Notes under the pieces: generated by a model | The model's database searches: none | What the model was told of the DNA's origin: nothing | Seen by the model: only the letters and a program-made list of their open reading frames with translations | DNA from: Bremerella volcania | GTDB taxonomy: Bacteria; Planctomycetota; Planctomycetia; Pirellulales; Pirellulaceae | Reading direction: 5' to 3' | Length of the DNA: 64,000 bases | Assembly: GCF_007748115.1 (NCBI RefSeq) | Contig: NZ_CP036289.1 | Coordinates: forward strand, 5,208,001 to 5,272,000 | In this document: positions 50,770-60,976 of the stretch, in pieces | Numbering within the stretch: position 1 is the first letter of the stretch | Layout of the letters: each line of letters starts with the position of its first letter | Program-made: the position numbers and the translations under genes

Positions 50770-51570
50770 TTAGAACGGACGCCAGGCATTCAGTCCTAGC
50801 CGAAAGATCGTCCAGACCGCGACCATCGCTTTCCGCATGTTGATCTTGGAACTACCGTGTTGCCGTTCGACGAACTGGAAGGGAACTTCGACGAACGTCG
50901 CGCCCTGTTCTTTCAAATGGTAGAGCACCTCTTCGAAGAACGAGTACCCGTAACTCAGAAAAGAGTCGAAGTCTATCTTTCTCAAAAGATGCACTGGGTA
51001 TGCGCGAAAACTTCCACTGCAGTCGGCCATGGGCAGCCACAATAGCCACCGCGTGTACACGTTGATGCCGCGGCTCATGAAGTGCCGTTTCATAGGCCAG
51101 CCGCTGATGCCCCCTCCCGGGACGTATCGCGAGCCGATAACAACGGTGCTTTCGGATGGCCCGGCCTGCCACGCTTCAAGTAGGTCGGGGATCTTTTCCG
51201 GTGGATGACTCAGGTCAGCATCGAGATTGATCATCACGTCGTAGTTGTTGTCGATGGCATACTGCATTGCGGCGATGATGGCGGAACCTAGCCCCGGCTT
51301 TCCCTTGCGATGCAGACAGTGCATCCGCGCATTCATCTTGGCGTGCTCTTCGCACCACTGGCCGGTCCCATCCGGCGAGCCATCGTCGATCACCAGCAAA
51401 TCGGCCTCGGGCAAAGTGTCCACGAGACGTTCGACGAGGTTGGGTAGGTTCTCGATCTCGTTGTAAGTGGCGATCGCAACCAGGACGCGTCCAGTCTTCA
51501 CGCAGTGCTCTTTCCCCTTCGCCAGATCGCTATGGGTAGTCGCCTCGGTTTTGTCAGCGATTTTGCTCAT
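50770..51570 (-). CDS. Polyprenyl-phosphate mannosyltransferase-like glycosyltransferase (GT2)
   Basis: A 266-residue GT-A enzyme very similar in motif order to dolichol-phosphate mannose synthase: VAIATYNEIENLPNLVERL, VIDDGSPDGTG, KPGLGSAIIAAM, NLDADLSHPPE (metal-binding DxD), GSRYVPGGGISGWP, CSGSFRAYP and a C-terminal QFVERQHGSSK. It transfers a sugar, classically mannose from GDP-mannose, to a polyprenyl phosphate in the membrane. ATG at 51570 is the likely start; the frame is open to 51672 and overlaps the divergent transporter's leader. Its product could feed envelope glycan or the nearby exopolysaccharide operon (inference). Confidence 0.9.
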   Translation of the reverse strand: MSKIADKTEATTHSDLAKGKEHCVKTGRVLVAIATYNEIENLPNLVERLVDTLPEADLLVIDDGSPDGTGQWCEEHAKMNARMHCLHRKGKPGLGSAIIAAMQYAIDNNYDVMINLDADLSHPPEKIPDLLEAWQAGPSESTVVIGSRYVPGGGISGWPMKRHFMSRGINVYTRWLLWLPMADCSGSFRAYPVHLLRKIDFDSFLSYGYSFFEEVLYHLKEQGATFVEVPFQFVERQHGSSKINMRKAMVAVWTIFRLGLNAWRPF

Positions 51571-51689
51571 TTTGTTCGTCAAAAAATCGTGCTCGGACTG
51601 TCCTGGTATCGGCTTCCCAGGATTTCCGGCCAGGGAATGCCTATACTTACATTCTAACCCGAGTGACCGCAAAACCGAGACGAGGACCC

Positions 51690-52970
51690 ATGAATTCCGC
51701 CGTAGTTACGGCCGATGAACCATCGACTGCCCCGCAAATTGCTTACGGCCGTGAATTCTGGCTGGCCTACTTTGCCAATACGGCGCTGATTGTCTGTAAC
51801 AGTTCCCTGTTCCGTTACTTCGACTTTGTCAATTATCTCGGTGGTGACGAGTACGATCTCGGGCTGATCACTGGTTTCGGGATGGGAGGAGCCGTGCTGG
51901 CACGGTTTGCCCAGGGGGCGGTCATCGATCGGTTCGGAACTCGCGTCGTTTGGCTCGGTTCACTTTGTCTACTTCTTTGTGCAATCATCGGCCACTTTGT
52001 CGTCGGTAACGTCGATGGTCCGCTGATCTATCTGCTTCGCCTGTGCTACATGGTGGGCCTTGCCGGTGCGTTTGGAGCTTCGATCACGGCGATTTCGCTG
52101 AAAGCTCCCAAGGGGCGAAGTACCGAACTGATTGGCGTGTTGGGTTCATCCGGGTTCGTAGGCCTGGCCATCGGACCGTTGATTGGCGACGTTATCTTCG
52201 CAGGCGAAGCCGCCATCGAAGCGAAGATCAACACGATGTTTCTGGTTTCCCTGAGTGCCGCTTCTGTTTCGATTTTGCTTGCGTACCTGGCGACACGGAA
52301 GGATAAACCACGACGTTCCAGCGACCATCCATCTTTGATTCGCTTGATCCGCCAGTATCATCCCGGCTGGATGCTGGTCATGTCGTTTGCCATGGGTGTG
52401 GGCGTCTTGTTTCCGCAGATCTTTCTAAGAAGCTACGCCAAGGAAATTGGCATCGAGCACATTAGCTCGTTCTTCCTGGTCTATGCGATAACGGCATTTA
52501 CCTGCCGGTTGCTCACTCGCAAAGTCCCCGAACGCATCGGGGTCAAAAACGCAGCCACCATCGGCATCTTGCTCTTGTCGATCAGCTTGACGCTTTATTT
52601 GTTGGCCAAGAATCCCTGGCTGTTGCCGCTGCCTGCGATCGTCGGCGGCATGGCCCACGCATTGATCTTTCCGGCGATCATCGGCGGTGGAAGCATTTCG
52701 TTTCCGAAGAAGTACCGCGGTACCGGCACGAACCTGATGCTGGTGATGCTCGACTCGGGCGGCTTGTTCGGCCAACCACTGATTGGCGTAATGATCGCCA
52801 GCAGCCGTAAGGCCGACCTGCCTGCGTATCCAATCACATTCGTGACCGTCGCTGTCCTCTTGACGGTCATTGCCCTATTGAATCAACGATTCGCCAAGCC
52901 GATCGTGTCGCAGGAAGAGGATCAACCGGTGTTGGAAGAGCGATCGCACTGCGTGAATGAGTCGCTGTAG
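51690..52970 (+). CDS. MFS transporter
   Basis: A 426-residue, 12-helix major facilitator. The helix 2-3 loop carries ARFAQGAVIDRFGTRVV, the MFS motif A, and the central loop has charged residues (ATRKDKPRRSSDHPSL) that split the two six-helix halves. The substrate is not predictable. GAGG before ATG at 51690 supports this start over the upstream frame opening at 51663. It is divergent from the DPM-like glycosyltransferase and its stop lies 11 bases from the convergent epimerase stop, without a clear terminator. Confidence 0.9.
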   Translation: MNSAVVTADEPSTAPQIAYGREFWLAYFANTALIVCNSSLFRYFDFVNYLGGDEYDLGLITGFGMGGAVLARFAQGAVIDRFGTRVVWLGSLCLLLCAIIGHFVVGNVDGPLIYLLRLCYMVGLAGAFGASITAISLKAPKGRSTELIGVLGSSGFVGLAIGPLIGDVIFAGEAAIEAKINTMFLVSLSAASVSILLAYLATRKDKPRRSSDHPSLIRLIRQYHPGWMLVMSFAMGVGVLFPQIFLRSYAKEIGIEHISSFFLVYAITAFTCRLLTRKVPERIGVKNAATIGILLLSISLTLYLLAKNPWLLPLPAIVGGMAHALIFPAIIGGGSISFPKKYRGTGTNLMLVMLDSGGLFGQPLIGVMIASSRKADLPAYPITFVTVAVLLTVIALLNQRFAKPIVSQEEDQPVLEERSHCVNESL

Positions 52971-52981
52971 ACTCCTTCAAA

Positions 52982-53926
52982 CTACGCCCGCTGCAGGGCC
53001 AGTTCGCGGTAATACTCGATCGAACGCTTGAGCCCTTCGTCGAAGTCGACTTCGATCTCGTAGTTCAACAGCTTCGTGGCGAGCGTATTGTCGGCCATGC
53101 TGTCACGGACGTCGCCAGCTCGAGGGGGATCGTGCTTGGCTTGAATGTCCGTTCCCAAGTATTCGTTCAGCAATTTGAGCAAGGTTAGAAGTGAGGTGCT
53201 CTTGCCATTGGCAACGTTGATGATGCGACCTGCGACGTTTTCGGCTGCCATCGCGGTCAAGTTGGCATTTACGATGTTTTTCACGTAAGTGAAATCTCGT
53301 GACTGCTGACCATCGCCATACACGACCGGCTGCTTACCACTCAACAGCAAGGTCAGAAAGATCGGAATCACGGCCGAATAGGGACTGTCGGGATCTTGTC
53401 GCGGACCAAAGACGTTGAAGTAACGCAATCCGACCGTTTCCAGGCCGTAGGTGTGATAAAAGGCCTGGCAGTAGTATTCACCGGCCAGCTTGGCAACGGC
53501 ATAGGGAGAAAGGGGAGCAGGCAAATCGGTTTCGCGTTTTGCCAGGTTGGGCTGATCGCCGTAAGCACTACTCGAAGCGGCATAGACGACGCGTTTGACG
53601 CCAGCCTTGCGAGCTTCGTTCAACACGTTCAGCGTACCGGTGACGCAGTGCAGGTTCGTATCCAGCGGTCGCTCGACGCTCAGCGGAACCGATGCGAGTG
53701 CCGCTTGGTGGAACACATATTCGACGCCATCAAGTGCTTTGGCCAATTCGTCGGCGTCGGTAATCGAGCCTTCGACAAACGTTGCGTTGGCGTGATCGGG
53801 CAGATTCTTTCGGCTGCCGGTGCTGAGATTGTCGTAGATGACGACCTCGTCCCCGCGGGCCAGCAAACCGTCAACAATGTGAGAACCGATAAAACCGGCA
53901 CCGCCGGTAACAAGATACTTGGCCAT
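52982..53926 (-). CDS. NAD-dependent sugar-nucleotide epimerase (UDP-GlcNAc 4-epimerase-like)
   Basis: A 314-residue extended short-chain dehydrogenase. GGAGFIGSH is the NAD-binding glycine motif, D in YDNLST binds the ribose, and the catalytic YxxxK is SPYAVAKLAGEYY with the upstream serine triad AASSSAYGD. RYFNVFGPRQDPDSPYSAV and PVVYGDGQQSRDFTYVKN are typical of the WbpP/GalE-like group that makes UDP-GalNAc or UDP-Gal for polysaccharides. ATG at 53926 begins the Rossmann fold; the open frame runs to 53971. It is the last gene of the four-gene exopolysaccharide operon. Confidence 0.92.
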   Translation of the reverse strand: MAKYLVTGGAGFIGSHIVDGLLARGDEVVIYDNLSTGSRKNLPDHANATFVEGSITDADELAKALDGVEYVFHQAALASVPLSVERPLDTNLHCVTGTLNVLNEARKAGVKRVVYAASSSAYGDQPNLAKRETDLPAPLSPYAVAKLAGEYYCQAFYHTYGLETVGLRYFNVFGPRQDPDSPYSAVIPIFLTLLLSGKQPVVYGDGQQSRDFTYVKNIVNANLTAMAAENVAGRIINVANGKSTSLLTLLKLLNEYLGTDIQAKHDPPRAGDVRDSMADNTLATKLLNYEIEVDFDEGLKRSIEYYRELALQRA

Positions 53927-54002
53927 GGCAACTAGTCTGGCTGAGGGTTTGTTCGTCTGGGCAGATCGCAACGACTAACGACTTAGCAGCCAAGTATAGC
54001 AC

Positions 54003-55565
54003 TTAATTGCGGCTGGAGGTGGCAATCAATCCGGCTAGATCGACCCCCGCTTGATGGTAGCAATCGACGGCAGCCTGAATATCCTCTCGTGATACCGTTC
54101 CAAGATCGGCTTGAAGATACGACTTATTCGCAACTTGCGCGAGCAACCACGACGCCGGGCTGTCGGGACCTTCTCCCGCGATCAAAACGATCGAATTGGC
54201 TTTTAAGATTTCGCGAATCTGATCACGTAGCGATGCCAGATCCTGTTCGCTATTGGTCAGCATGAAGGAGGACTTACCTGCCGGAATGACCGAAATCCCC
54301 GTTTCGCTGTCACGATAGGTGCCGTCTTGGCGGTAGGTTTCGCGCCGGACGGTCTCGAAAAGCCCCGGACTCGATTGTAGTCCCAACTGAGCAGACAATG
54401 TTTTGTTTTTGAGCGCGCCGTCAACCATGAAGACGTCACATGCGTTCCGACTAAGCCAGGCCGCCAGACGAATGGCCAGGCCTGAAGCATCACGCTCCGG
54501 CAGACAAGTTCCCAGGAAGATGACGATTGGCTCGGTGATCGCCGAAGGTTCGATAGCGCCAAAGATGCCGTCGCAAAGCTGGATGAGTTCCTGTGATAGC
54601 TGCGGATCATCAAGCAAGGTGATGGCACGACGCAGCGCATCGGTAACCGGGATCGGCTTCTCCGGCGTCGAAGATCGCGGCTGCGGCTTGAAGATCGCCG
54701 AAGCATTGACAGGCTTCGGCGCTGGCGCACTTGGTTTGGGCTGGGCCGCCGTTTGGGCCTCGGGAACCACAACAGCAGCAGCAACTTTGGCCTGGCGTTG
54801 TACTCGTGCTTCCACGTCGTTGAGCTGTTTCGCGAACGACTCTTCCTGACGCTTCAATTGTTTGAGCAGTTCGGTCTGAATCGTCTTTGAGGATTCCTGG
54901 TGCGACTGGAGCGAGTCCCGTAAGCGAACGATTTCCTCCTCGTATCGCTTATCGTACGAAGCTAGCTGCTCGCGAACCTGCTGGATATCTTGCTCCGCGT
55001 GCGACTCGCTGGCCACAGGCGGAGCGATCGCTCGGACCTGCACCCGCTGCTCGACCTCGCTCAGCTTCTGGGCGAAGTCTTCCTGCTGCTTTTGCAACTG
55101 ATTGCGAAGTTCGGACTGAATCTCTTTCAATTCCGCTTCGATCGACTTCGACGATTGCTGATGGGTCTCAAGCGTATCACGCAGCCGAATGATTTCATCT
55201 TCGTGTCGTCGATCGTGCGACGCCAGTGCCTCTTTGACCTGCGACACTTCCCGGGCAATCTTGTCCCGCTGTTTCAGCATCCCGGCAAGTTGTTGCGTCA
55301 GCTTTTGGATCAGCTCGTTTTGCTCGGGCGAAGCCGTCGATGTTAGTGCCGGTTTGGTCGCTGGTTCCTGGGTCGACTCCTGCATGACGATCGTTTGCGT
55401 CATGGGTCGCTCCGCGGAAGCAGCAGGCGAAGATGACTGTCCGGCGTTTGACTCGTTGCTCACTGCAGGCGACCCAACCGACGGACCTGAGGGAGCCCCT
55501 TGCGGAGGATTAGCCTCAGGCACATCCAATTGCAGACCTTGCAGTGCTTTGAGAAAACGAGCCAT
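54003..55565 (-). CDS. Coiled-coil protein with a degenerate BY-kinase/ParA-like P-loop domain
   Basis: A 520-residue protein. The N-terminal third is unstructured (Ser/Pro/Ala), followed by a duplicated coiled coil: two copies of about 75 residues share E..IRLRDTLETHQQSSKSI and its equivalent IVRLRDSLQSHQESSKTI. After a Pro/Ala linker comes a C-terminal domain with FLGTCLPERDASGLAIRLAA where a Walker A would be (no GK[ST]), then VFMVDGALKNKTLSAQLGL, like the Walker A' of tyrosine kinases such as CpsD/Wzc, and SIVLIAGEGPDSPAS. There is no C-terminal tyrosine cluster. It looks like a catalytically dead partner of the Wzz-like protein (inference). Confidence 0.72.
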   Translation of the reverse strand: MARFLKALQGLQLDVPEANPPQGAPSGPSVGSPAVSNESNAGQSSSPAASAERPMTQTIVMQESTQEPATKPALTSTASPEQNELIQKLTQQLAGMLKQRDKIAREVSQVKEALASHDRRHEDEIIRLRDTLETHQQSSKSIEAELKEIQSELRNQLQKQQEDFAQKLSEVEQRVQVRAIAPPVASESHAEQDIQQVREQLASYDKRYEEEIVRLRDSLQSHQESSKTIQTELLKQLKRQEESFAKQLNDVEARVQRQAKVAAAVVVPEAQTAAQPKPSAPAPKPVNASAIFKPQPRSSTPEKPIPVTDALRRAITLLDDPQLSQELIQLCDGIFGAIEPSAITEPIVIFLGTCLPERDASGLAIRLAAWLSRNACDVFMVDGALKNKTLSAQLGLQSSPGLFETVRRETYRQDGTYRDSETGISVIPAGKSSFMLTNSEQDLASLRDQIREILKANSIVLIAGEGPDSPASWLLAQVANKSYLQADLGTVSREDIQAAVDCYHQAGVDLAGLIATSSRN

Positions 55566-55574
55566 GACTTCCGT

Positions 55575-56978
55575 TTACGCGTGTTGACGACGCAGTTGCG
55601 AGAATAATTGACGATACGTGCGGCGACGCGGCGCAGGCATCTTGGGATGTTGCGGTTCTTCCACGCGTGGTTCCTTCGAGTCGATCACAATAATGTCGCG
55701 ATCATCCCAGTTGGAAAACCCAGTGGAATGCGTGGAGAAGTCGCGCGACACGACCATTCCTTCTGCCTGGGTGTAGTTTGGTTGAACCACTTCGACTTCA
55801 GCCGGGTTATCCTCGGATCCAACCAGAAATGCGGCGATCTCGGAATTGCGAGGGCTGACGACGCGGCGAATGCCTCGGACCTCTTGATCACCCAGCGAGG
55901 CAAAACGATCGAGTACGATCTCTTCTTTCTCGAACTTCTCCTCGAACGGGTTGGCCGCATTCTGAAATGTCAGTTCTACCTCAGGCTCCTGGACGGCTTC
56001 CGGCGGGAACTCTTCCTGCTCTTCGGTCTGGGATCGATCTTCGAAGCGAACCACCGAAGGGTACTCGACCGAAGAATCAGTCTTGGTTTCTTCCAGCGAG
56101 CCAAACTCGATCAGCGAATCGGTCGAGTGGGCGTTGTCGGTCCGGATCTTTCGCTTCGGAGCCGGGAGCCGCTGCAGGTCGGCCCAGGCCTCTTCCACGG
56201 CGTCCGCATCCAACTGCATCTCATCCCCGAGCGCGGCCAACAGCAACGCGTGGTCGCAGATTTGGTTTACCAGGCGAGGCACCCCTTGGCTTCGCTGTGC
56301 GATCGCTTCGATTGCAGAGTCGTCGAAGATTGTCAGCTTGGCTCCAGCCCCTACCAACTGCTGGCGAACGTATTTGGCAACCTCGGCGGTAGACAAAGAT
56401 TGAAGATACGCCCGTGCACCGACGCGTTGGTTGAACGACGTCAGATAAGGACTTGCCAGGCGTTCTTCCAGCGACATGTTTCCCAACAGGACAACTGATA
56501 CGCGGGAGCGATCTTTGCTGGCGAAGTTCGTCAGCAGTCGAAGTTCTTCCAGAAGGCGAATGGGCAGAAGATCGGCTTCATCGGCGAGAATGACGATGCC
56601 CATCATTCGGCGGCTTTCCAGACGCTGGACATACTCGGCGAACTGAATTCGCAGTTCCCCTTCTTCCAGGCCGCGACATGGAAGATCGAGTTCGTAGGCG
56701 ATGGCTTGAAGCAAAGCACGTCGCGAACCACAGTGACCACTATTCAGGCGGACGACTTCGAAATCATCTTCCAGTTCTTCCTGCAGCCTCAAAGCAATGG
56801 TTGACTTGCCAAGTCCTGGTGCCGAGATCAACGTGCCGATACCTTCGTCACGGCGAACACATCGCAGCAGAGTCTCGATCGCTTCCAGGTGAGAGTCCGT
56901 TTCCACGTAACCGACCAAGGACGGGACACTGGGAAATGGGCGATGCGACAATCCAAAAGTTTCTTCGTACATGGTCAT
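55575..56978 (-). CDS. ExeA-like AAA ATPase
   Basis: A 467-residue ATPase of the ExeA/general-secretion-A type. It begins YEETFGLSHRPFPSVPS, the family lead-in, then Walker A SAPGLGKST, Walker B IVILADEADLLPI, sensor residues SVVLLGNMSLEERLASP and the helical lid (QRSQGVPRLVNQICDHALLL). After about residue 275 follows a low-complexity acidic region to the end. A second ATG two codons on is possible; no strong ribosome-binding site separates them. Nine bases separate its stop from the next start, so it is coupled in an operon with the Wzz-like and pseudokinase genes. It may assemble or energise the polysaccharide exporter. Confidence 0.88.
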   Translation of the reverse strand: MTMYEETFGLSHRPFPSVPSLVGYVETDSHLEAIETLLRCVRRDEGIGTLISAPGLGKSTIALRLQEELEDDFEVVRLNSGHCGSRRALLQAIAYELDLPCRGLEEGELRIQFAEYVQRLESRRMMGIVILADEADLLPIRLLEELRLLTNFASKDRSRVSVVLLGNMSLEERLASPYLTSFNQRVGARAYLQSLSTAEVAKYVRQQLVGAGAKLTIFDDSAIEAIAQRSQGVPRLVNQICDHALLLAALGDEMQLDADAVEEAWADLQRLPAPKRKIRTDNAHSTDSLIEFGSLEETKTDSSVEYPSVVRFEDRSQTEEQEEFPPEAVQEPEVELTFQNAANPFEEKFEKEEIVLDRFASLGDQEVRGIRRVVSPRNSEIAAFLVGSEDNPAEVEVVQPNYTQAEGMVVSRDFSTHSTGFSNWDDRDIIVIDSKEPRVEEPQHPKMPAPRRRTYRQLFSQLRRQHA

Positions 56979-57109
56979 CCGTGTCCCGGGAAGGGTATAA
57001 ACTCCGCGTCCTTGCGGCTGGTCGAACAAATGAATCGAGAATGCAGGGCTTTCTTTTCATCGGCATTATTAGCCGTCATTCTCCAAACGGAGGGATAGAC
57101 AAGCCGCTC

Positions 57110-58486
57110 TTACGGCAATGTTGGAATAAGACTACGTAGCAATTCTCGCATTGCTGCCAGCGGATCATCACGCATCAGCAGACTGAACTCGGGTTGCGTT
57201 TGCGTTGCTAGCACCACCAGGCCGATGACGGTCACGATCGTTAGTTCCGCAAGTCGCGTCAGCAAGAAGGAAGTTCGTCGGAATTGCCAGTGGCGCTTTG
57301 TACCAGGTTGTTCGCCGCCGGTAAGGGTGATGGTGCCTGCGACGGGAATTGGCGTCGCCACAGCTAATTTGTGCGGCGATGAAATCACGACGGGACTTGC
57401 CGAGCTCGCAGCCATTTGAAAGGCGATCAGCCCCGCAAACACGGCCCAACCGCCAAGCACCAACAGTGCCGTCGATCGCCAGATGCCACCAAGAGAAGTG
57501 ACCTCAATGTCACCTAAGTGCTGCATCGTGATCCCACTCAGAAAGCTCAACGCTTTGGCGGCATCCTTTTCTCGAAGTTTCAGCGCATCGAGCCGAGTTT
57601 GATTCTGTTGAAGCTCGGTACGCAGGGCGGCGATTCGTTGCTGATGCTGCTCGGCTATCTTTTGAGAATCCGACATCGGCTCAGGCGGAAGAGGTTGCGA
57701 CGGATATTCCGCCAGAGAAGCGAACTGTACCTGAAGTTGCTCGAGCTTCTTTTGGTGGTCTAAAACAACAGGGTGCCGAGGCGTGCGCGTTTCCAGCAGT
57801 TCTTTCAAACGCAACTCGGCTTGCTCTAGTTGCTGCCGAGCTTGGACCCAAGCCGGATCTCGCGGCAGGGGCTGCTTGGTCGGGGCTGGTGGCATGCTAC
57901 CTGGCCGTGCGGCTTCGAGAACGCGAAGTTCCGCATCGAGAGCGGCAACCTCGTTCTGTGTGCTTTTGAGCTGATCGAGGTAGGTGTCTTCGATTCCTGA
58001 TACCTTCTCGCGTTTCCAGTCATTAAACTCGCGATCGAAATCTTGCACGATTCGGGACAACAATCGCGAACAAGCCAAACGGTCTTCTCCGTAATAATTC
58101 AAGCGGAGAGTAACCTGGCCGCCGACACGGTGGGGGGTCACCTCCAAGCGGCGACGGAGGATTTCCAGAGCGTCACTATCATCAGCAACTTTTAGGTCCT
58201 CTCGCAGCTGCTGGTCCTGCGACAGATACTGAACCAGTAGTTCATCCGTCGTGGCGGCCAGAAGGATCTCTTCGACCAACGGTTGTAAATGAGCATGGGC
58301 TTCGGGTTCGCGAGAATCGGAGACGATCGTTGCGTGACCTCGGGCCACGAATCCAGAGCGATCCGATCGGCACCACGGCAAACCCACCAATATGACCGCC
58401 ACCACCACGACCAAAGCGCGATACCAAACCCAAAGACCTCCACGGCGAGATCGGGGTGGAATGTAGCGTGGCTTAGACATCGACAC
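57110..58486 (-). CDS. Wzz/GumC-like polysaccharide chain-length determinant
   Basis: A 458-residue inner-membrane protein with the polysaccharide co-polymerase layout: an N-terminal membrane helix (LVVVVAVILVGLPW), a long periplasmic part with a beta-rich head (GGQVTLRLNYYGEDRLACSR) and an extended coiled coil (about residues 150-320, EKVSGIEDTYLDQLKSTQNE onward), then a second helix (STALLVLGGWAVFAGLIAF) and, unusually, a third near the end (LTIVTVIGLVVLATQ). No kinase domain is fused. GTG at 58486 follows AAGGTGA at a good distance; ATG at 58480 is possible. First gene of the operon; divergent from trpF. Confidence 0.88.
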   Translation of the reverse strand: MSMSKPRYIPPRSRRGGLWVWYRALVVVVAVILVGLPWCRSDRSGFVARGHATIVSDSREPEAHAHLQPLVEEILLAATTDELLVQYLSQDQQLREDLKVADDSDALEILRRRLEVTPHRVGGQVTLRLNYYGEDRLACSRLLSRIVQDFDREFNDWKREKVSGIEDTYLDQLKSTQNEVAALDAELRVLEAARPGSMPPAPTKQPLPRDPAWVQARQQLEQAELRLKELLETRTPRHPVVLDHQKKLEQLQVQFASLAEYPSQPLPPEPMSDSQKIAEQHQQRIAALRTELQQNQTRLDALKLREKDAAKALSFLSGITMQHLGDIEVTSLGGIWRSTALLVLGGWAVFAGLIAFQMAASSASPVVISSPHKLAVATPIPVAGTITLTGGEQPGTKRHWQFRRTSFLLTRLAELTIVTVIGLVVLATQTQPEFSLLMRDDPLAAMRELLRSLIPTLP

Positions 58487-58639
58487 CAACGGGTCACCTT
58501 GAGCAAAGATTGCTGTAAAATGCAGGCAAGGAGAACCGTGCGTCCTCCTGACATCACCGCTATCTACCTTGCATCGGTATCGCGAGGAAGAATATTCCGT
58601 CTAGCGAGGCGGTTAACGAATATACGGACTTCGTCGATC

Positions 58640-59314
58640 ATGCCTGTCCCTGACATTTTCCGCATCAAGATCTGCGGTTTGAGCGATTTTGAGAACGCCG
58701 TTGCAGTCTCGCATAGCGGGGCCGATGCGATCGGTTTGAACTTCTTTTCGCAAAGCAAACGCTGCGTCGATTTAGACACTGCCGTGAAAATCGCCAACAC
58801 AGTTCGCGGCGAAGTTCAGATCATCGGTCTGTTTGTGAACGCGGCGCCATCCGAGATAGAGCAAACCCACCAGCAAGTCGGCTTTAACTGGATTCAACTG
58901 CATGGAGATGAATCGGTCGAGTTTGCTCAAGCCGTTCATCAGTCGACCGGCGTGCCCATTCTGGCTGCCAGCCGCGGCTCACTGATTCGTTGGGCGACAC
59001 TGCCTGACGACTTCCATCCTCAGGCGCTTCTGATGGATGCCGCCGTTCCGGGTTCCTTCGGCGGAACGGGGCACCTTTCCAACTGGGATTTGGCAGCGAC
59101 CTGGCGCACTATGCCGCACCTAAAACACTTGGTGCTAGCTGGAGGTTTAACCCCCGAGAACGTTTCTGAGGCGATCCGGGCCGTTCAGCCGTCGGCGGTC
59201 GATGTGGCCGGTGGCGTCGAGGTTAGTGGTCAGCCTGGCGTCAAGGATCTAACGAAGGTCGAAGCGTTCGTCACGGCTGCCCGCAAGGCCTTTGCCGAGC
59301 TTCCTAAAGAATAA
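58640..59314 (+). CDS. trpF: Phosphoribosylanthranilate isomerase
   Basis: Third step of tryptophan synthesis: opens phosphoribosylanthranilate to the ribulose form. A 224-residue single-domain TIM barrel. The family signature runs from RIKICGLSD at the N-terminus (catalytic cysteine expected in KICG), through GADAIGLNFF, IIGLFVNA, WIQLHGDE, LVLAGGLTPENV to VDVAGGVEV. The open frame reaches 58289, inside the divergent gene, but ATG at 58640 begins directly before the first barrel strand. It is isolated: no other trp gene is visible, as is common in planctomycetes. Confidence 0.96.
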   Translation: MPVPDIFRIKICGLSDFENAVAVSHSGADAIGLNFFSQSKRCVDLDTAVKIANTVRGEVQIIGLFVNAAPSEIEQTHQQVGFNWIQLHGDESVEFAQAVHQSTGVPILAASRGSLIRWATLPDDFHPQALLMDAAVPGSFGGTGHLSNWDLAATWRTMPHLKHLVLAGGLTPENVSEAIRAVQPSAVDVAGGVEVSGQPGVKDLTKVEAFVTAARKAFAELPKE

Positions 59315-59339
59315 TGCGAATGCGAGAAGTGCCTGGTAC

Positions 59340-59481
59340 GTCGTATCTCTTGAAATCCTACGACTTTCGCAGCTGTAACCCGGGATTTCTCGTTACGCTG
59401 AACCCCTCATCCCGGGTTGCTAAAGAGTGCCAGCACTTTATCATAACAGATTAATTGCGGCGCAAAATTTTTGCGTTTTTT
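59340..59481 (+). promoter_or_regulatory. Structured leader upstream of ahcY (four stem-loops)
   Basis: Stem-loops in order: GTCGTA/TACGAC (59340-59364); AACCCGGGAT (59377-59386)/ATCCCGGGTT (59409-59418), extendable to 12 bp, 22-base loop; TAAA-GA-GTGC/GCACTTTA (59421-59441); and CGCAAA/TTTGCG (59461-59475) followed by TTTTTT, which looks like a terminator or attenuator. The last could simply end trpF. No match to the known SAH or SAM riboswitch consensus was recognised. Confidence 0.5.
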
Positions 59482-59563
59482 ATGGGCCCAGCGGCGACCC
59501 ACTGAAGTGGAGTTTCGCAATAGGCTCATCTCCCGGTCCCTCCAATACAAGGTGGAGTTCATA

Positions 59564-60892
<1,329 letters not shown>

Positions 60893-60931
60893 TCTGGCGG
60901 GGCCAGAAATGGCTTCACTTGTGAACTTAGC

Positions 60932-60966
60932 AAAGGGACTCGTTAGTACGGCGAGTCCCTTTTTTG
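60932..60966. terminator. Bidirectional rho-independent terminator
   Basis: AAAGGGACTCG (60932-60942) pairs with CGAGTCCCTTT (60952-60962), followed by more T residues. It serves ahcY and, in reverse, the convergent small membrane gene. Confidence 0.88.
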
Positions 60967-60976
60967 TTGTGCGAAC

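Noticed and set aside
59315-59563. Assignment of the ahcY leader to the known SAH riboswitch class
   Set aside because: The conserved core sequence of that class could not be matched by eye; kept only as a structured leader.
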